A stretch of DNA of 64,000 nucleotides from Lateolabrax maculatus (lineage: Eukaryota > Chordata > Actinopteri > Acropomatiformes > Lateolabracidae): contig CM062201.1 of NCBI GenBank assembly GCA_031216445.1, positions 7,124,501-7,188,500 on the forward strand. Reading direction: 5' to 3'. Every line of letters begins with the position of its first letter. Positions within the stretch are counted from its first letter, which is position 1. Below, one piece after another: positions 1-12,550 of the stretch. Below the pieces are notes generated by a model, which searched no databases, had not been told where the DNA came from, and worked only from the letters and a program-made list of their open reading frames with translations. The translations under genes and the position numbers were made by a program.

Positions 1-2040
1 GTGTACTGGGGTGCATGAGATTCCAGTGGAAAAACAAGCTCGACTTGACTAGTGCCGGGCACATGCGTTCACACACAACAGCCTGCCTGTTGGCTTATTA
101 AGGGAAAGCTTTGACGGTTTTCATAGCACTTTCTGTTTTTAATGCTCATTACATTGTTTGAATATGCAAACGTACTATTCACACAACATAAAACTTGTTC
201 AAATAACCAAATTTCTGAGCTACTCACACACACGTTTATGTGCTGTGCACAATCAAGAAACACACAATAACTTCCATCTTTCTTCCTCTCAAAAAAATAA
301 ACACAAGAGCTTAATTGTTCAAACTGTCGTAGATTCTTCATTCTGTTTCTGTTTTTTCCTTTCTTTTTCTTTCTCTTTCTTATATTATGGAAATGAGAAA
401 GCGGGCAGATGTGCAAGGTTGTTGGAATACTAAGCACACTCTCTATTTGTTCCCTCCTGTACACACACTCCGAGGTGCATGGCTAAAAAACCGAGGGCAA
501 TGTAATGTAATGATGAGTTAAATGCATGTGAAGTCAAGTCCACAAAACATCATATTTTCTCATGTAAACTATTTTTTCAGACAGATAGATGCAGCATACA
601 GACAGATACGTAGATATCATGACCCCTAGGAATACAGTAGCTATTTTCCTCTTCACAACAGCAAAGCTGGAGAACAGTGATTGGTTGGAAGATAAAATGA
701 CAACAGAGAAGGAGAAGAGCGTTCTCACAGTGACTGCCTCAGTGATGAATTTTATTTTTAAACTGAATGGCTGGTTATCTCCGGTGCTTGAATGCTGACC
801 ACTTAAGCCCAAATGATTTTCTGTATCCGCGTAGTCATGAGGGTCCGCGTGACGTCGTTGATTTTTCATGTGCTAGGGTCTGCAATCCAAGTGTATGACT
901 CTCTGGACTGTGCGCACCTACAAATACTACTGCATGTGTGCGTCAAGAATCACATGCATGCCCACTGTCTCTATATCAAGGCTACTGAATTCTGCAATAC
1001 AGAGCACAGAGACTACTACAATTAAAGTTGAAAATTTAAGGCAGCTTGGCTATTGGTCTGATTCTTGTTTGTGCATGTAATGTAAATTAATTACTAGAGG
1101 GATTTTTTTTTCCTCTCTTTGAGCGCAGGGGAAGAAAAATCCTCAAAGAAAATTAATCTTTGAAAATATATTCAGCTGATATGAGATCACTGTTTCGTTC
1201 TACTTATTTATGAAACATATTGTTCTTTGGGCATAAGACATTACCTTTAAATAACAAGTTTATTACAATGCCACCTTAAGATGTTGGCACAGGAGGTCAA
1301 TTTAATATATACAATATGTGTACATTCACACATTTAGATGTCACTAAAGTGAGACTTTCTATTCAGCCCTGAGGATGTTACAAGGTCCTGAGTAGGCAGA
1401 CTGTGAGAACAATTATTATGGAAAAATGACTCATTCAAGAATTCATAAGGCTCACAAGTAAAACAAATTTAAGGCATATCTGAAAAGGGTTTTGTTTGTC
1501 AAGTGCGTCTGCTTCATGGAATAGTCAAAAAAAGTCAAAACCCAGTCATTAATTCTTATTCCTGCATCGCACAGTGTGGTGGCTCAGTGGCTGCCATGTG
1601 CTCACATGACTAACCCCTGGTCCAGTGGAGGAGAAAACCAGCCCTCCCAGACTCAGCCGGTCCAGAACTTACATGTACGCATACATATCTACATAACTGC
1701 CCCAAGGACACGCATAAACACATTTTTAGAACTTGACAGGTGGATAAACAGTTTAATTCATCTTTACAATCCACTGTGCCCCTGGCTGGCACTGTGTCAT
1801 CCTGTAGCATATAATACGTGATCTCCCGTCACACCCCCACCTACAATATGTACTATATTATCTGTATGTCTGTGTTTCTTCACACTTAGGGAAATAGCCG
1901 AACAGGAAAATTCAAATAGCAATGATTTACTACAGTGATTTTTATCTCTTTGTTTCCTTCGTCATCTCAATATCTTCTGCCTTTTTTCTCACTCTCTGCT
2001 ATCATAAATCTTATACAAGCTCGGTGAGAGGGTAGCGAAC
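1..2040. other. Intronic DNA without recognised genes
   Basis: This is AT-rich sequence with a poly-pyrimidine run near 340-385. A stretch at about 1,576-1,670 (GTGGTGGCTCAGTGGCTGC and following) faintly resembles the start of tRNA-derived or tail-less fish repeats, but too weakly to name. No exon signature is seen. Confidence 0.
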
Positions 2041-2043
2041 AGC

Positions 2044-2378
2044 ATGCACACATTTATGTGTGTCTGTATAGCATTTCTCTGCGTGTGTTTGTGTGTGTTT
2101 GTGTGGGTGTGTGTGTACACGCGTGTGTGTATCTGTTGTGAAAAAAGGCAGCCGGGTGCAAATGGTGTCGCTGACATGCTGTTGGGCCATGTGTCAGTGT
2201 TTTGTAATTGTGTCCAGTGGGGCAGAACACATATATTCAACACACAGACGCAGATTCTGGTTGACGTCAGGGCTTCCAGGTCCAGAAGCCAGATGAAAGG
2301 GGATGACGTCGACAACACTTGTAGGCAAAGAGCTACCCACTGTGTCTGTGTGTGTGTGTGTGTGTTTGTGTGTGTGTT
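2044..2378. repeat. GT-rich compound microsatellite
   Basis: Interrupted GT repeats lie at about 2,055-2,135 and again at 2,341-2,378. They are separated by about 200 bases of ordinary sequence holding two copies of TGACGTC (2,262 and 2,304 areas). Open frames here are translations of the repeat. Confidence 0.
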
Positions 2379-2627
2379 AACAGGGTGGGTGAGAGTTCTT
2401 ACTCACTACAGATGGAGCAACCATATGAGCAGTGAATTATGAATAAACTCTTTACCAGGATGGAAGTACGGGGCTCTACCGGGACTCCGTGGACTGGTCC
2501 TCAACAAATTTCACACACCTGGTTGCCATGACAACCTCCAATAAATGTACTGGTACAGAAGATAAATAAAGAAACTAATATCGCCACTTGAAATTTGAGA
2601 ATTTGAGAAGCGATCAGTTCATTCCAC

Positions 2628-2630
<3 letters not shown>

Positions 2631-2667
<37 letters not shown>

Positions 2668-2674
2668 TGTGTGT
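2631..2674. repeat. (GT)n microsatellite
   Basis: This is an almost perfect run of about 22 GT units with a single T-rich interruption. Confidence 0.
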
Positions 2675-2745
2675 CGGGGTCAGGTTTAGGGTGGGGGTTC
2701 TGAATGGATAGTTTCCTGCCCTCCCTGTGTATGAGTCTCCGAGGA

Positions 2746-2766
2746 ACACACACACACACACACACA
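2746..2766. repeat. (CA)n microsatellite
   Basis: About ten AC units lie some 70 bases from the preceding (GT)n and are complementary to it. Confidence 0.
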
Positions 2767-2794
2767 AAAATTCATCACGCATACTCAACAGGAA

Positions 2795-2863
2795 CACACA
2801 CAGCACATAAACTCACACATACACACACACACACATAAACTCACACATACACACACACACACA

Positions 2864-2895
<32 letters not shown>

Positions 2896-2910
2896 TACAC
2901 ACACACAGAC
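2795..2910. repeat. 28-bp minisatellite embedded in a CA repeat
   Basis: The segment ATAAACTCACACAT occurs at 2,807, 2,835 and 2,863, exactly 28 bases apart. The copies are separated by seven AC units. The array then runs into plain (AC)n. The perfect copies suggest recent tandem duplication. Confidence 0.
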
Positions 2911-3100
2911 ATGGATACAACTTTATATAAACTGTAAAATCGGATGTTCGGGATTCTGTAATGTGTGCGTGCCGGGTGTGTATGTGTGTCCGTGCACACA
3001 TCCTGAGGTTCCACTGCAATCTGTAAACAATGTTTCTGGCTGAGTGAAGAAAAACAAGAAGCAAGGGGTGAAATGTTCAAGAGAGAGTAAGAGTTCCTGC

Positions 3101-3104
3101 GTGT

Positions 3105-3135
<31 letters not shown>

Positions 3136-3140
3136 CGCGC
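3101..3140. repeat. (GT)n microsatellite
   Basis: A GT run ends in GCGCGC, in opposite orientation to the CA-rich array at 2,746-2,910. Confidence 0.
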
Positions 3141-3289
3141 CTGACAGAAGGAGAGCGAGCAAAAGAGCACTGAACTGCAGATGCCTGACTTTCACAGCGA
3201 CCGTTGCTTCTGCAGGAAACTAAGACATACACAGTATTTGTGAGAACAGTGTGGATGTTGTCAGCACAGAGCAAAAACGCTCCAATAGC

Positions 3290-6200
3290 TTCCACTTCTT
3301 AATAAGGAAAACACTGGCTGTGATGCAGGACTCGGCTAATAGCAGGATATCACGGCGAAATATTGTTCAGCAACACATTGACACGGCAAGCCACTTATTT
3401 CCTCTAATTAACAACCTGACAATGAAATTCGTCGCACTGGTTACACTTCCCAGCGTGGTTATTTTCTGACATCACCACCCAACAATTAAATTAGCGCCTG
3501 CCCATCACAGCTCAAAGTGGAACGACAACTGAGTCCCGATTTAAAATAACTTGCCGCTGTGTTAATGAGAGGGAAGGAACAACGCGGCTTTTACCCGGTG
3601 CTGAATGGCTTCCGTCGCCATCGACATGCGAAGAACATAAGAGAGCTCATTTAAAGCGACATCCGGCCGTTCTGTGCGCTAATTACTTCCAATATATTAC
3701 AAAAATCTGGGAAGGGCTTTCAACCGTCCCTCTGCATCGCCATGCTGAGCGATAAGTGCTTCAGTAAGCTGCTAGAAACTATTAATTACCTCGCGTGGAT
3801 TCATACTGTCGATGGAGTCTTGTTTATCCCGCTGATGGCATTCTTTCTATCTCATGTCAGAGACTTGTTTTGTTTTCTATTTTATTGTTGTAGTTTTTTC
3901 AATCTCTTGCGCTGCCATGAGAAAGAGGAAAATGACTTGTACAAAGTTGGGATGAATCTACTGTGCTGGGCAAAATAAATAGTCGCCATCACAGGAAGCT
4001 TTCATCAGTGTGGGGGTATATTCATGAGTGAAATATGCAATTTGTGGCTGGCTTTTTAACATTCACCTGGCGTTTAAGAAGCTGAACTGAAGCCGATGTG
4101 CAGATCACAACACTCCGGATCAGACGTCGCACCTCCATGTGGCTTCTATAAAACAGAGAGGGGGCCTGATGCCAACAAATCAGACGTAGCTATCAGGGAT
4201 GCTGGCAGACAGCCTCCAGATCGCAGCCGCAGATAGCTCAGCGTGCTGTCCATCTACATCAAAGAACTGCTGATCCTTACGAGGTCTGAGGTCCTGGAAC
4301 AACCTGCGTCAACAATCGGTGGGGGTTGCTCAACAGCCAGGGGACATATCAAAGTGAACCCGTATTGCAAACTGTGTCAATAATTACTCCATGTCATAGG
4401 GAATACAAAGCAAATAGTGCTGCACTTTACAGCTCCGGCCCATTCACTTCTCTCCTTTTCTGGCTAATATTTTTGTTTTTCTCTCTTTGGACTGCTGCTT
4501 CTAACCTATCTTAAGAGATCAATACTGGGTAAACTGAGGTGAGGGGAGCCTGAGTGGGAGCGCTGTCAAAGGCATGGATGGTTAGATGTGAGGGTTGACG
4601 GCACTTGGCTAATTCCTTTGCCTTTCACCTTTGTTTATGAAAAAACACGAGTTACTGGGCTCACGTAAGCATCTGCTGCGTCCACAGACACGGAACGAGA
4701 CAGGCTACCCCGACCAAGGTGAGGACACAGAGTTCAACTGTGCAATCTAAAAGCTCTGTGTACTTTGAAAGGGCAACAAACTTTTTCTGTTAATAAAGTC
4801 AAGGCTGCCCGCTGCCCCCTCCGTTTTTTCCCCACCAGCCTCCACTTCGTGGGCTAACAAGCTGCTCTCTGGCAAACGCCGGACATGACAGCTCTTCTGT
4901 GAAATCGTAATCTTGGAGGCAACTTTTACGGTGTACCTTTGATATCTTGATGTGAGGCATTTTCAGCCAGTACCCCCGACCCGGCAAAAAGATGAGGTAG
5001 ATATTTTGCCTCTGTTGTGTGAAATCTATGATGTGAAATGATTTAATTAAGATAGGCCGAGGAGTCATAATTAATTCTGCCTCTCTTCGAGTCAGGCTTA
5101 GTGTCAAGAACACAGGGAAAGGCTCAGGCAGAATAAATTACAGATTAGTAGCGTGTGTATGTGTGTGTGTGTTTGTGTGTGTGTCCCACTCTATGAGGGG
5201 GTGATGGGTGTGGAGCGCGTTGTTACTGTACAGTATTCTCCTGGAGCTGACAAGGAGTTATGTCAATTCTTTAGGACGAGGTAGTGTTCTTAAAGCGTTA
5301 AGTGAGCCCGCTGGCACTTTTTTTCAGGCGTCCCACCATCTTAGATCAAATCACATTTCAGTCCAGGAGTTTATTTTGTCTGTCAGTGAGGAGAATCCTC
5401 TGGGGAACGCTGTAAGTGACAAATGTGAAATTGCAGGATTCACGGCAAATGTGCTCCTGCCAGGCAGGTTGCGCTGGAGACAGCTACAGTCACAGAGGAC
5501 CTTTGAACTGTCTGCGGCGCGCTCCTCCATTACACTTTCTTTCTTTTGAATCTCTGGCCTATTTGGATCTTGTTTGGCCACTGTTTAGTCACTTAAGGCT
5601 GAAATAGAATGAAATGAAGGATACCTCCAGGGAGCCATCTAGACCTGATTTCCCTCTCAGCCAGAAGACCTTGAGACAGAATTCAAGAAGTGAATCTATT
5701 CTTTGTCGGCTGTTCAATTACAACTACATTTGCCATAAAGTACATGATATGAATACCCGGCCAGTTAAGAGATAACCCCTCTTTAAATTGCAAGTAAAAA
5801 ATTAGTATAATTAACTAATATTACTGCGACCTAATCAGTAGACACAAATGTTCTTTGTTTTCTCTGGATTCGGACACTGACAACTGGGGGCCAAGAGCCT
5901 CAGTCGTCAAGCATTTCTCTGAGTCAACTCCTTTTCCAATGTCCAATACTAATCCCTCAAGCTGCAAATTCTCTGAGCTTTCTAGCTTTGGTCAAACATG
6001 CAACAACTGTCTTATTATCAAGAGACGGCAGGCAATAATGAGTGTGGACTGAGCCAAGCAACTGCTGCTTTGAGCTTTCAAAGAACGAGCCTAATTAAAA
6101 GCTGCTTTGTGACTTTTGTCACTGTTTTTGACTGGTGATTATAGGCAATTCATTGGGGAGGACTCGTCAGCTGTTTGCGGGTGGCGCACACCATAAATAT

Positions 6201-8390
6201 CATCTAAGAGCTTTGCTTATGTTGTGCCGAACCTGCACTTTTCCCCAGCGAGCCCCTAGATTCTCTCACTCTAATTTGCAGAACAAATTCCTTTACTTTC
6301 TGCAGAATCTCCTCACGCTAATAAGGATGTCTCATCAACAGCAGTTCAGAGACAAATTAGGCTGTTTAAAAATGCAGACTCTTTGGTATCTTGTCTGCGA
6401 TTTCCTGTAATGAAGTACCGGGGAGCAGAGCGTCCTTGGCACCGAGGACGAGTTCAGTAGAACAAGCCCAGTGCTCTTTGAAGCAGATTTGACTAATGGC
6501 AGAGCTATATTAGCCCTCTGTTGGTCAAGAGCATCTTCTAAATCGCCCCTCCTCTACTAAAACCATGCGTCTCCAAAAAGTGGCCTACTGTCTTATTTGG
6601 GCCAACTGTAATTGTCTCACTAATCTCTCCAGCACTAAATGACCCGGAGAAACTGCGTCCCGCAGGGCAGGCTTACCCTGCTGATTGGAGACTTTGTCTT
6701 TTGTTTTGCTTGGCATATTAAAACAGCATAGGCTGCTGATGGAAAGCCTACAGAACTATTGGAAATGTAATTAAGGGCTAGCAGCAGCTTTTAAACGGTT
6801 GACTAGTGCAGAAACAAACTGTGCCCCTCAGACAGCAGAAAGTTTAATACATGGGAAATGAGTGGCTCAATCGATAAGCAGGGCGTTAGTTCTTTTGTAG
6901 GGGAAAATTCAATGGAAGACAGAAATGGGCTGCTTCACCGCCTGCATACTGTTTCTCATTTTCCCAGTGGAGAGCCAAATTTTATGGCAATATTTGCTTC
7001 AAAAAGAGACAAATAAAGACCTCTCTTTGAGACATAATCATTTGTCAAGTCAATTTCATTTGTCATTAAAACAAAAAACAAATAGCAGCTGTAAACTGTG
7101 CTGCCTGCAATTGAGGGTTTTGTGATATGAGGCACAAAAGGGGAAAAAAAGACATCTCATACACTCCTCAGGTGTTGAGGTGAAACAGAGTTGAGAAATG
7201 CTCAAATCAAGCACAATTATTTGTTGAAGCCAAACGCAACAGCCATTTCACATTGACAGCGAACAGCCTATTGTCCCGACTCCACCAGACAATCACATTC
7301 ATCATAAACTACCTCTAATTTGATACATTTTTTAAGCTGACATCTTTCGCAAATCACTTTTCCAAACAAGCTGGCCTATGGGGCGAGTGATTGTGCAATT
7401 ATCAGAAACAGATTCAACAAGCCCCCACTGTGGCCTTTTGTCCCTGGCATCAGCTGGCCGGCTGGGATCATTAGAAACTGTTTTTGTCCTCATGTTTTCT
7501 TCTTACAAACCTCTGGCTTTGTAGCCTGCACACAAGGAGGATGAACACCTTCAGAACTAGTAGGAGTCCATCCCTGGCTGTCTGTCAGTGCAGTAAAAAA
7601 AAATAGAAATACAACACCAAAGTCTATCAAACACAGTCTCACTTTGCTGCCTCTGATAAATATTCATGATAGCAGCTTGAAAACCAGCTGTTTTCCTCCA
7701 ATTAAAGCTTTCAGAGATCCACCGTTTTGGAAATAAATTGTTGCTTTTTTAATTAACAGCTCATGTTCCTGGGCCAGAAATAAAACAACAAAAAACAATA
7801 CAGAACCCATTGCAAAGATTTATATGTGTGAGAACATGTGGATAATAATAAGAAGGGATGGTGCTGCTCTGCGCCCCTGCTCACAAACCCCCAGCAGTCT
7901 CAAGTAATGTAGAATACCCAGGGAAAGGGGGTTATTATCCTATTAGACCCTATCAGAAGGATGTGAATGCTGCTGTGGTAACAGGTATTGAACATCAGCC
8001 CAACTAGCCGTGCAGAGCAGATCAAATCAAGTCATCAAAAGATCCTTCTCACTTCAAAGCCCTGAGCAGAGCTGGCCTCGTGCCTGCCATACCAACAGTG
8101 TAGGAACAAAAAAGCGGAGCAGCCAAGTCTGGCACGGCGCACAGACGGCTGCCCACTTCAAAGGCAGGGATCTGCTGTCCAAGGTCATTATTTGCAGGTA
8201 CACCCCCAAAACACCAGTGGCCGACGAAGGCAAGCAGAGAGAAACCACGGAGGACTTACCATCAGGAGGCTGAGCCGGTGTGAAGTGAGGTGGTTTGTCT
8301 GAAAGAGATAAAAGAGAAAGAGAGAGAAATGGGTTTTTAGTTTTGGGGAGATTCAGAGACCCAAGGATAAAGGCCAAGTAATTGAGTTGT
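3290..8390. other. Long intronic stretch without recognised repeats; candidate conserved non-coding DNA
   Basis: Apart from a GT run at 5,152-5,184, this 5 kb shows no mobile-element or tandem-repeat signature. It is rich in homeodomain-type TAATTA/ATTAAT cores and E-box-like CAGCTG motifs, for example around 3,680-3,860, 6,080-6,190, 6,690-6,800 and 7,650-7,790. The texture, balanced composition with many AT-rich cores, resembles vertebrate conserved non-coding elements. This is an impression only: conservation needs an alignment. Open frames up to 113 aa are present on both strands but match no family. Confidence 0.
5152..5184. repeat. (GT)n microsatellite
   Basis: A GT run with one TTG interruption. 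Confidence 0.
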
Positions 8391-8393
8391 TAC

Positions 8394-8409
8394 AAAAAAA
8401 AAAAAAAAA
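8394..8409. repeat. Poly(A) run
   Basis: Sixteen consecutive A. No retrotransposon similarity is recognised just upstream. Confidence 0.
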
Positions 8410-9082
8410 CGGGACACATAACGTCTACAGACTTGGCATTTCTATCTAACACATTCTAATGTAGTGACCGGGCCCTGCAGGAGCCCAGCTGAGCTAGTCG
8501 ACAGGAGTACATTTCAGCAATAGCGGTGCCATCATTGTTTTGTCGTTCATTGTTTCTATGGACGTCTCATCCCAAACCACACCGAATGACTTTTGAGCAC
8601 ATGATATTTATTGAGAAAATGGGGCAAGGGATCTGTTTTTGTTTTGGGTTGAACAGTGTGAGATAAAATTTCAAATTTCACAACAGCAGTGACATACAGT
8701 ACATCGCTGAAAGCTCACTCAGTCTCCATCCCCCAGCAATCATATGCAGGATAAATCAGGTATTTTTCCCCCTTTAAAATATCAAATGACATCATTCTAT
8801 TCTCCAGGTCAACACCCAGCAGACGATGACATAAGGCTTTTCGGTTTGTTGGAAACATAAAACAAGACCTGTAGTGTCAAATGACTGAGTATGGTGTAAC
8901 ACTCTGGGGAAGAAAATCTCATGAAACCTGAGCCCTCTGCAGTTTTGACACCTTGGTGCTAGAAAACGAGGACGACCTTAACCAAGCTATTTGAATGGAT
9001 GGTGGATGAAGAACATGTAGTTTGTTTTTACATTGTTTAGCAGGGAAATATCGTTAGTGACAAAAACAAAAACCAAGCAATA

Positions 9083-9385
9083 ACAGAAGTATGACTGCAA
9101 CTAACACTCATTTTTATTGTCAATTAAACTGATTATTTGTATTATTTTTCGACTATACAATCTTTTGTTTAAGCCACAAAATGAAAAAGAGTAAAAAAGA
9201 AATTCCCCACAGCTTATATTGTCCGACAAACAGTCTGAAACCTCATTCTCACATGTGAGAAGGTGGATCAGATAATGTTTGGCTTTTGTTTGCCTAACGA
9301 TTGATTGCCTAATCAAATAGAGGTAGAAACAATTTTTGTTGATTGATTAATTAAAAAACGAATCATTTAACTACTACAACAGAAA
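9083..9385. mobile_element. Worn copy of a TAAT-rich teleost interspersed repeat (MITE-like)
   Basis: It begins ATGACTGCAACTAACACTCA and ends near AACTACTACAACAG. Both halves carry the degenerate GATTAAT/AATCAATTA motifs of a family I recognise as common in percomorph genomes (typical ends: CTGCAACTAACGATTATTTT and its complement). Other copies in this window are at 29.48, 31.86 and 55.80 kb. It is non-coding and the terminal similarity is imperfect. Confidence 0.
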
Positions 9386-9399
9386 ACATCAAATGGGAT

Positions 9400-9986
9400 A
9401 TCTGCCTGTTGGTTAGCTCGACAATTATTCAAAGCGTATTCAGGCAGCATAGACGTATTGCACGGAATGATGCAAAACTATGAGCAAAGTGAGAAGGCCG
9501 ATGTCTGATAAGAAAAGAAAACATATCCAGCCCTGAGTCTTCAACATCCAGACATGGAGTGTTCCTCAAAGGACATGATAGACTGGTCACAGTGTAACAG
9601 GACACGGGAGTACCGAGCACAACCCAACCAAACAACCACCTGCACTCTTGCAGTCAACCCGACTGTCTGACTCACTAAGCAGAGCCCCAGTGGGTTGTCA
9701 GAGCTGCCTGCACCGAACAAACAAACCAACACACACATTCAGAAAGGCTGTGCAGCCACCCTGCCATGTCTACGATGTCTCTGCACTGTGAGGGATAATG
9801 AGGAGGATAAAACACATCACATCAATTATCCCGCTAACACATTTTTCCGGTGGCCCGTCAACCACTGCGCCGAAGCCTTTCTCAGGACTTCTGCGATACC
9901 CGTCGGCGTCCCAAGGCACAGCTGAGTTTTAAATTTAGGCTCACTTAAAATTGCTTGTCAACAGCCAGGGCTTCGGGGGGAGAAAG
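9400..9986. other. Intronic DNA without recognised features
   Basis: No repeat, exon or RNA gene is seen. Short overlapping frames occur on both strands around 9,430-9,925 with no family resemblance. Confidence 0.
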
Positions 9987-10024
9987 ACAGAGAGAGAGAG
10001 AGAGAGAGAGTGTGAGAGAGAGAA
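9987..10024. repeat. (GA)n microsatellite
   Basis: A GA run with one TGTG interruption. Confidence 0.
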
Positions 10025-10600
10025 AAAATGAGGAGAGGGAGTGGAGAGGCGAGGCTGGTGCTAGAGGTGAATAATGAAGTGTCTGCTGAAGCTGTTTCCC
10101 AGTCAATCATGACGGTAACTGATTTCCATCTGGGGGGGATTTCAAGAAACATATAAAACGAGGGGAACGGAAATTGGCATGAGGAAATATAGGAGTTCTG
10201 CTGAGAGAGTAAATGGGCACACACGAGCACACACATAAAGCAGACATCCAAACAGACTGTGCTTCCCGTCTCACAATCGTAAGCGAGTCTGAACGCACAC
10301 AAACAGACATACACAGACACAGACGCGTTGTCGCACAAGGCGAATCAGAAGGGAGCCTGACAGAGAAGGTTCCGTACAAAGTGCCGGGAGAAGCTAAGCG
10401 ATTTCTTCACATTTCCATACTGAAAGGACAAGATAAGGTCTTTCCATAAACATATCAGCCTGTCCCATCTCCCTCCGCGCCTGGCAAAGCCTACGCGCAT
10501 TCACGTGCCTGTGTGAATGTCACAACATGGCCATCATTCACCCTATATCTTCAACAAATCAATATGTGTCTGACTGTGACATTTAGCCATGTGCAGGAAG

Positions 10601-10602
<2 letters not shown>

Positions 10603-10644
<42 letters not shown>
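10603..10644. repeat. (GT)n microsatellite
   Basis: About 21 uninterrupted GT units, ending TATGCATGCATC. Confidence 0.
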
Positions 10645-10647
<3 letters not shown>

Positions 10648-10649
10648 CA

Positions 10650-12540
10650 TGCATCTTTGTATGTGTGTCACCTTCCCCTTTGGTGTGGCTGATGTAAAGT
10701 CGTACAGAATGATAAAGCAAGTGTGTGTCTGAGTGTGGGCTCTGTTGGCAGGCGTTAGGGTTTCGGGGGGGGTTACAAACTGTGTGTGTGTGTGTTTGTG
10801 GACATGCTTCACCCCATATGGTGACAATAGAAATTGCGAATCTGAGGTTCCATGACTCCTCTCACACCCCTCCTCCCACCACACGCACACGTCACCACTA
10901 CCAGCACTGTCACTATTCTGCCCAGCTGTCCTTGTGGCCACATGGTGAGGGCTCTCGGCAGCATAATAGAGCCCATTTCACTTCATCAATTTCTCCAGAG
11001 CACATTTCCTTTCACTCGGTCATCTGAGAGGTGAAGATTGGTCTGCTTTAACTGAGTTTGTATTAAATCTAATGGAATCTGTCTGGCTGAAATTGATTTG
11101 GTAACAGGTCAGGGTTACAAATGAACCATCTTCCTCCTTGTCACCCACATCCACCAATTACAAAGAAAAGGGAACGACTGACAAAGTTGATAGAATGGCA
11201 CAAACCTTAAAATGAAGTAGACATTCAAATACAAAGAGGTGAATCTAATGCAGTGGCGTCCTCCAGGCTACGGGGACTTTGCCTTCTACATGGCTGAAAA
11301 GTAAACAGCCCGATAACAGACTCAGAGAAAGTCCGAGAAACAGGGTTGACATGGAACAACAACCATGGACAAAGACTATCAACAGAGTCACTTCCCTCAA
11401 AGTGATGCTCAAATACCACTTCACCCCGACTTTGGCAGCATGAAAATGACTGCTGCTGTTAAGACTGCTTATTTACTTACTTATTGTAACGTTCCAAGTG
11501 ATTATGTGGCACAAGTGTTGCAAAGCTCACTTTGGTAGAGTTGAGAGGAATTTCACCTTTAACACAATCTAAACTGGCAAGGCACTCAGAAATAGACTTG
11601 TGTAAATCTGGGAGAGAGTGAGGAGAATGAATAAGTCAGCGTTAACAAAAGCAAGCAAATAGTAGAGGGGAACACCTGAAGGTGAGCTGCTGGTATTGTA
11701 AAAAAAAAAAAAAAAAAAAAGTAGGATATTATGCTCAAGTGACTGGTGGATTTCTATTTCAGTCACGTTGTGAAGGGAAACTAGTGGCTGTTAAAGGCTA
11801 AACCTGTCAGGGGTAGGAATGAGTATTAGATCTCAACATTTTTAAGCACAATTTAAAATTATTTTTGTACAGAAACTCATGTATTGCATTGCCACCAGTG
11901 TTGAACATTTTCAAGCGAGACATGGGGGTTAACAGAAGACAAACTAAAGCAATTACCTCTCTTGTCAGAACTGCTCTCATAAAACTCTTTGCTGTGAAAC
12001 CCACCATCAAAACTGCCACCATTAACTAAGGCACACAAACATTATGCCTCCGCTTCTTAATGAGCCACTGTACTTTCAATATATACAGTGGGACAAGAGT
12101 AACGCAGTGGGAGCAGATGACGGGAGGGGTTGGGGCTTTCCGGGCAAAAAGACACATTTTCATCCTTTAAAGGCATTTAATCGCCATTTAATACTTTATC
12201 CTGCAGTTCAAAGTAAATGCCAAGGCTTTGGAGCAGAGATATGAAGCCATTTCGCAAGCCTGCAGACACAGAATCAAGGAAAGGGGGGCCGTGACTTTAG
12301 CTGTCCTGATGTCCCTACTTCAAGTGCAGATAAGGCTGTCATGAGAGGTAAAGTGAGCTTGGTTTTGGGGGACATTTGTTTCAACAGGGACATTTTATGC
12401 AAAAAAGAACACAAACTAATTTATTCCCTGCTAAATTCTGTCTCAAAGGCTGCGCCAATACTTTGAATTGCCAAACAGTGAGAAGAAGAGAACACAGTAG
12501 ACTGCACTGCATCGACTAAAGTTGTGTGTTTCTGTGGAAA
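10650..12540. other. agrn: Intronic DNA just downstream of the TM-agrin exon
   Basis: It holds a short GT run near 10,780 and a 21-base poly(A) at 11,700-11,720. The rest is ordinary AT-moderate DNA. No second coding exon is seen. Confidence 0.
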
Positions 12541-12543
12541 CCA

Positions 12544-12550
12544 ACGTACA
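12544..12550 (-). other. agrn: Splice donor of the TM-agrin exon
   Basis: Reading on the minus strand, the coding frame LFLNN is followed by T|GTACGT. The GT is at 12,549-12,548. Position +5 is G and +6 is T, as in the consensus, but the exon side (CT instead of AG) is weak. If the frame is read through, similarity to agrin stops here and a filler peptide (CTLVSTETH) follows, which supports an exon end at this point. Confidence 0.

Larger units (their letters stand above)
1..12549 (-). other. agrn: Intron of agrn downstream of the TM exon (5' part)
   Basis: This follows from the donor at 12,549. No acceptor joined to an agrin-like frame (the follistatin-like cysteine-rich exons expected next) is visible before the window edge, so the intron is longer than 12.5 kb. 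It holds microsatellites, one worn TAAT-rich repeat at 9.1-9.4 kb, and a long AT-moderate stretch with no recognised repeat at 3.3-8.3 kb. Open frames inside it are short, overlap on both strands and show no family resemblance. Confidence 0.

Noticed and set aside
1576..1670. tRNA-like or SINE head (GTGGTGGCTCAGTGGCTGC)
   Set aside because: Similarity to common fish repeat starts fades after about 35 bases.
10543..10941. HTHTHT/VCVCVC-rich frames here and at many other places
   Set aside because: They are translations of CA/GT microsatellites.
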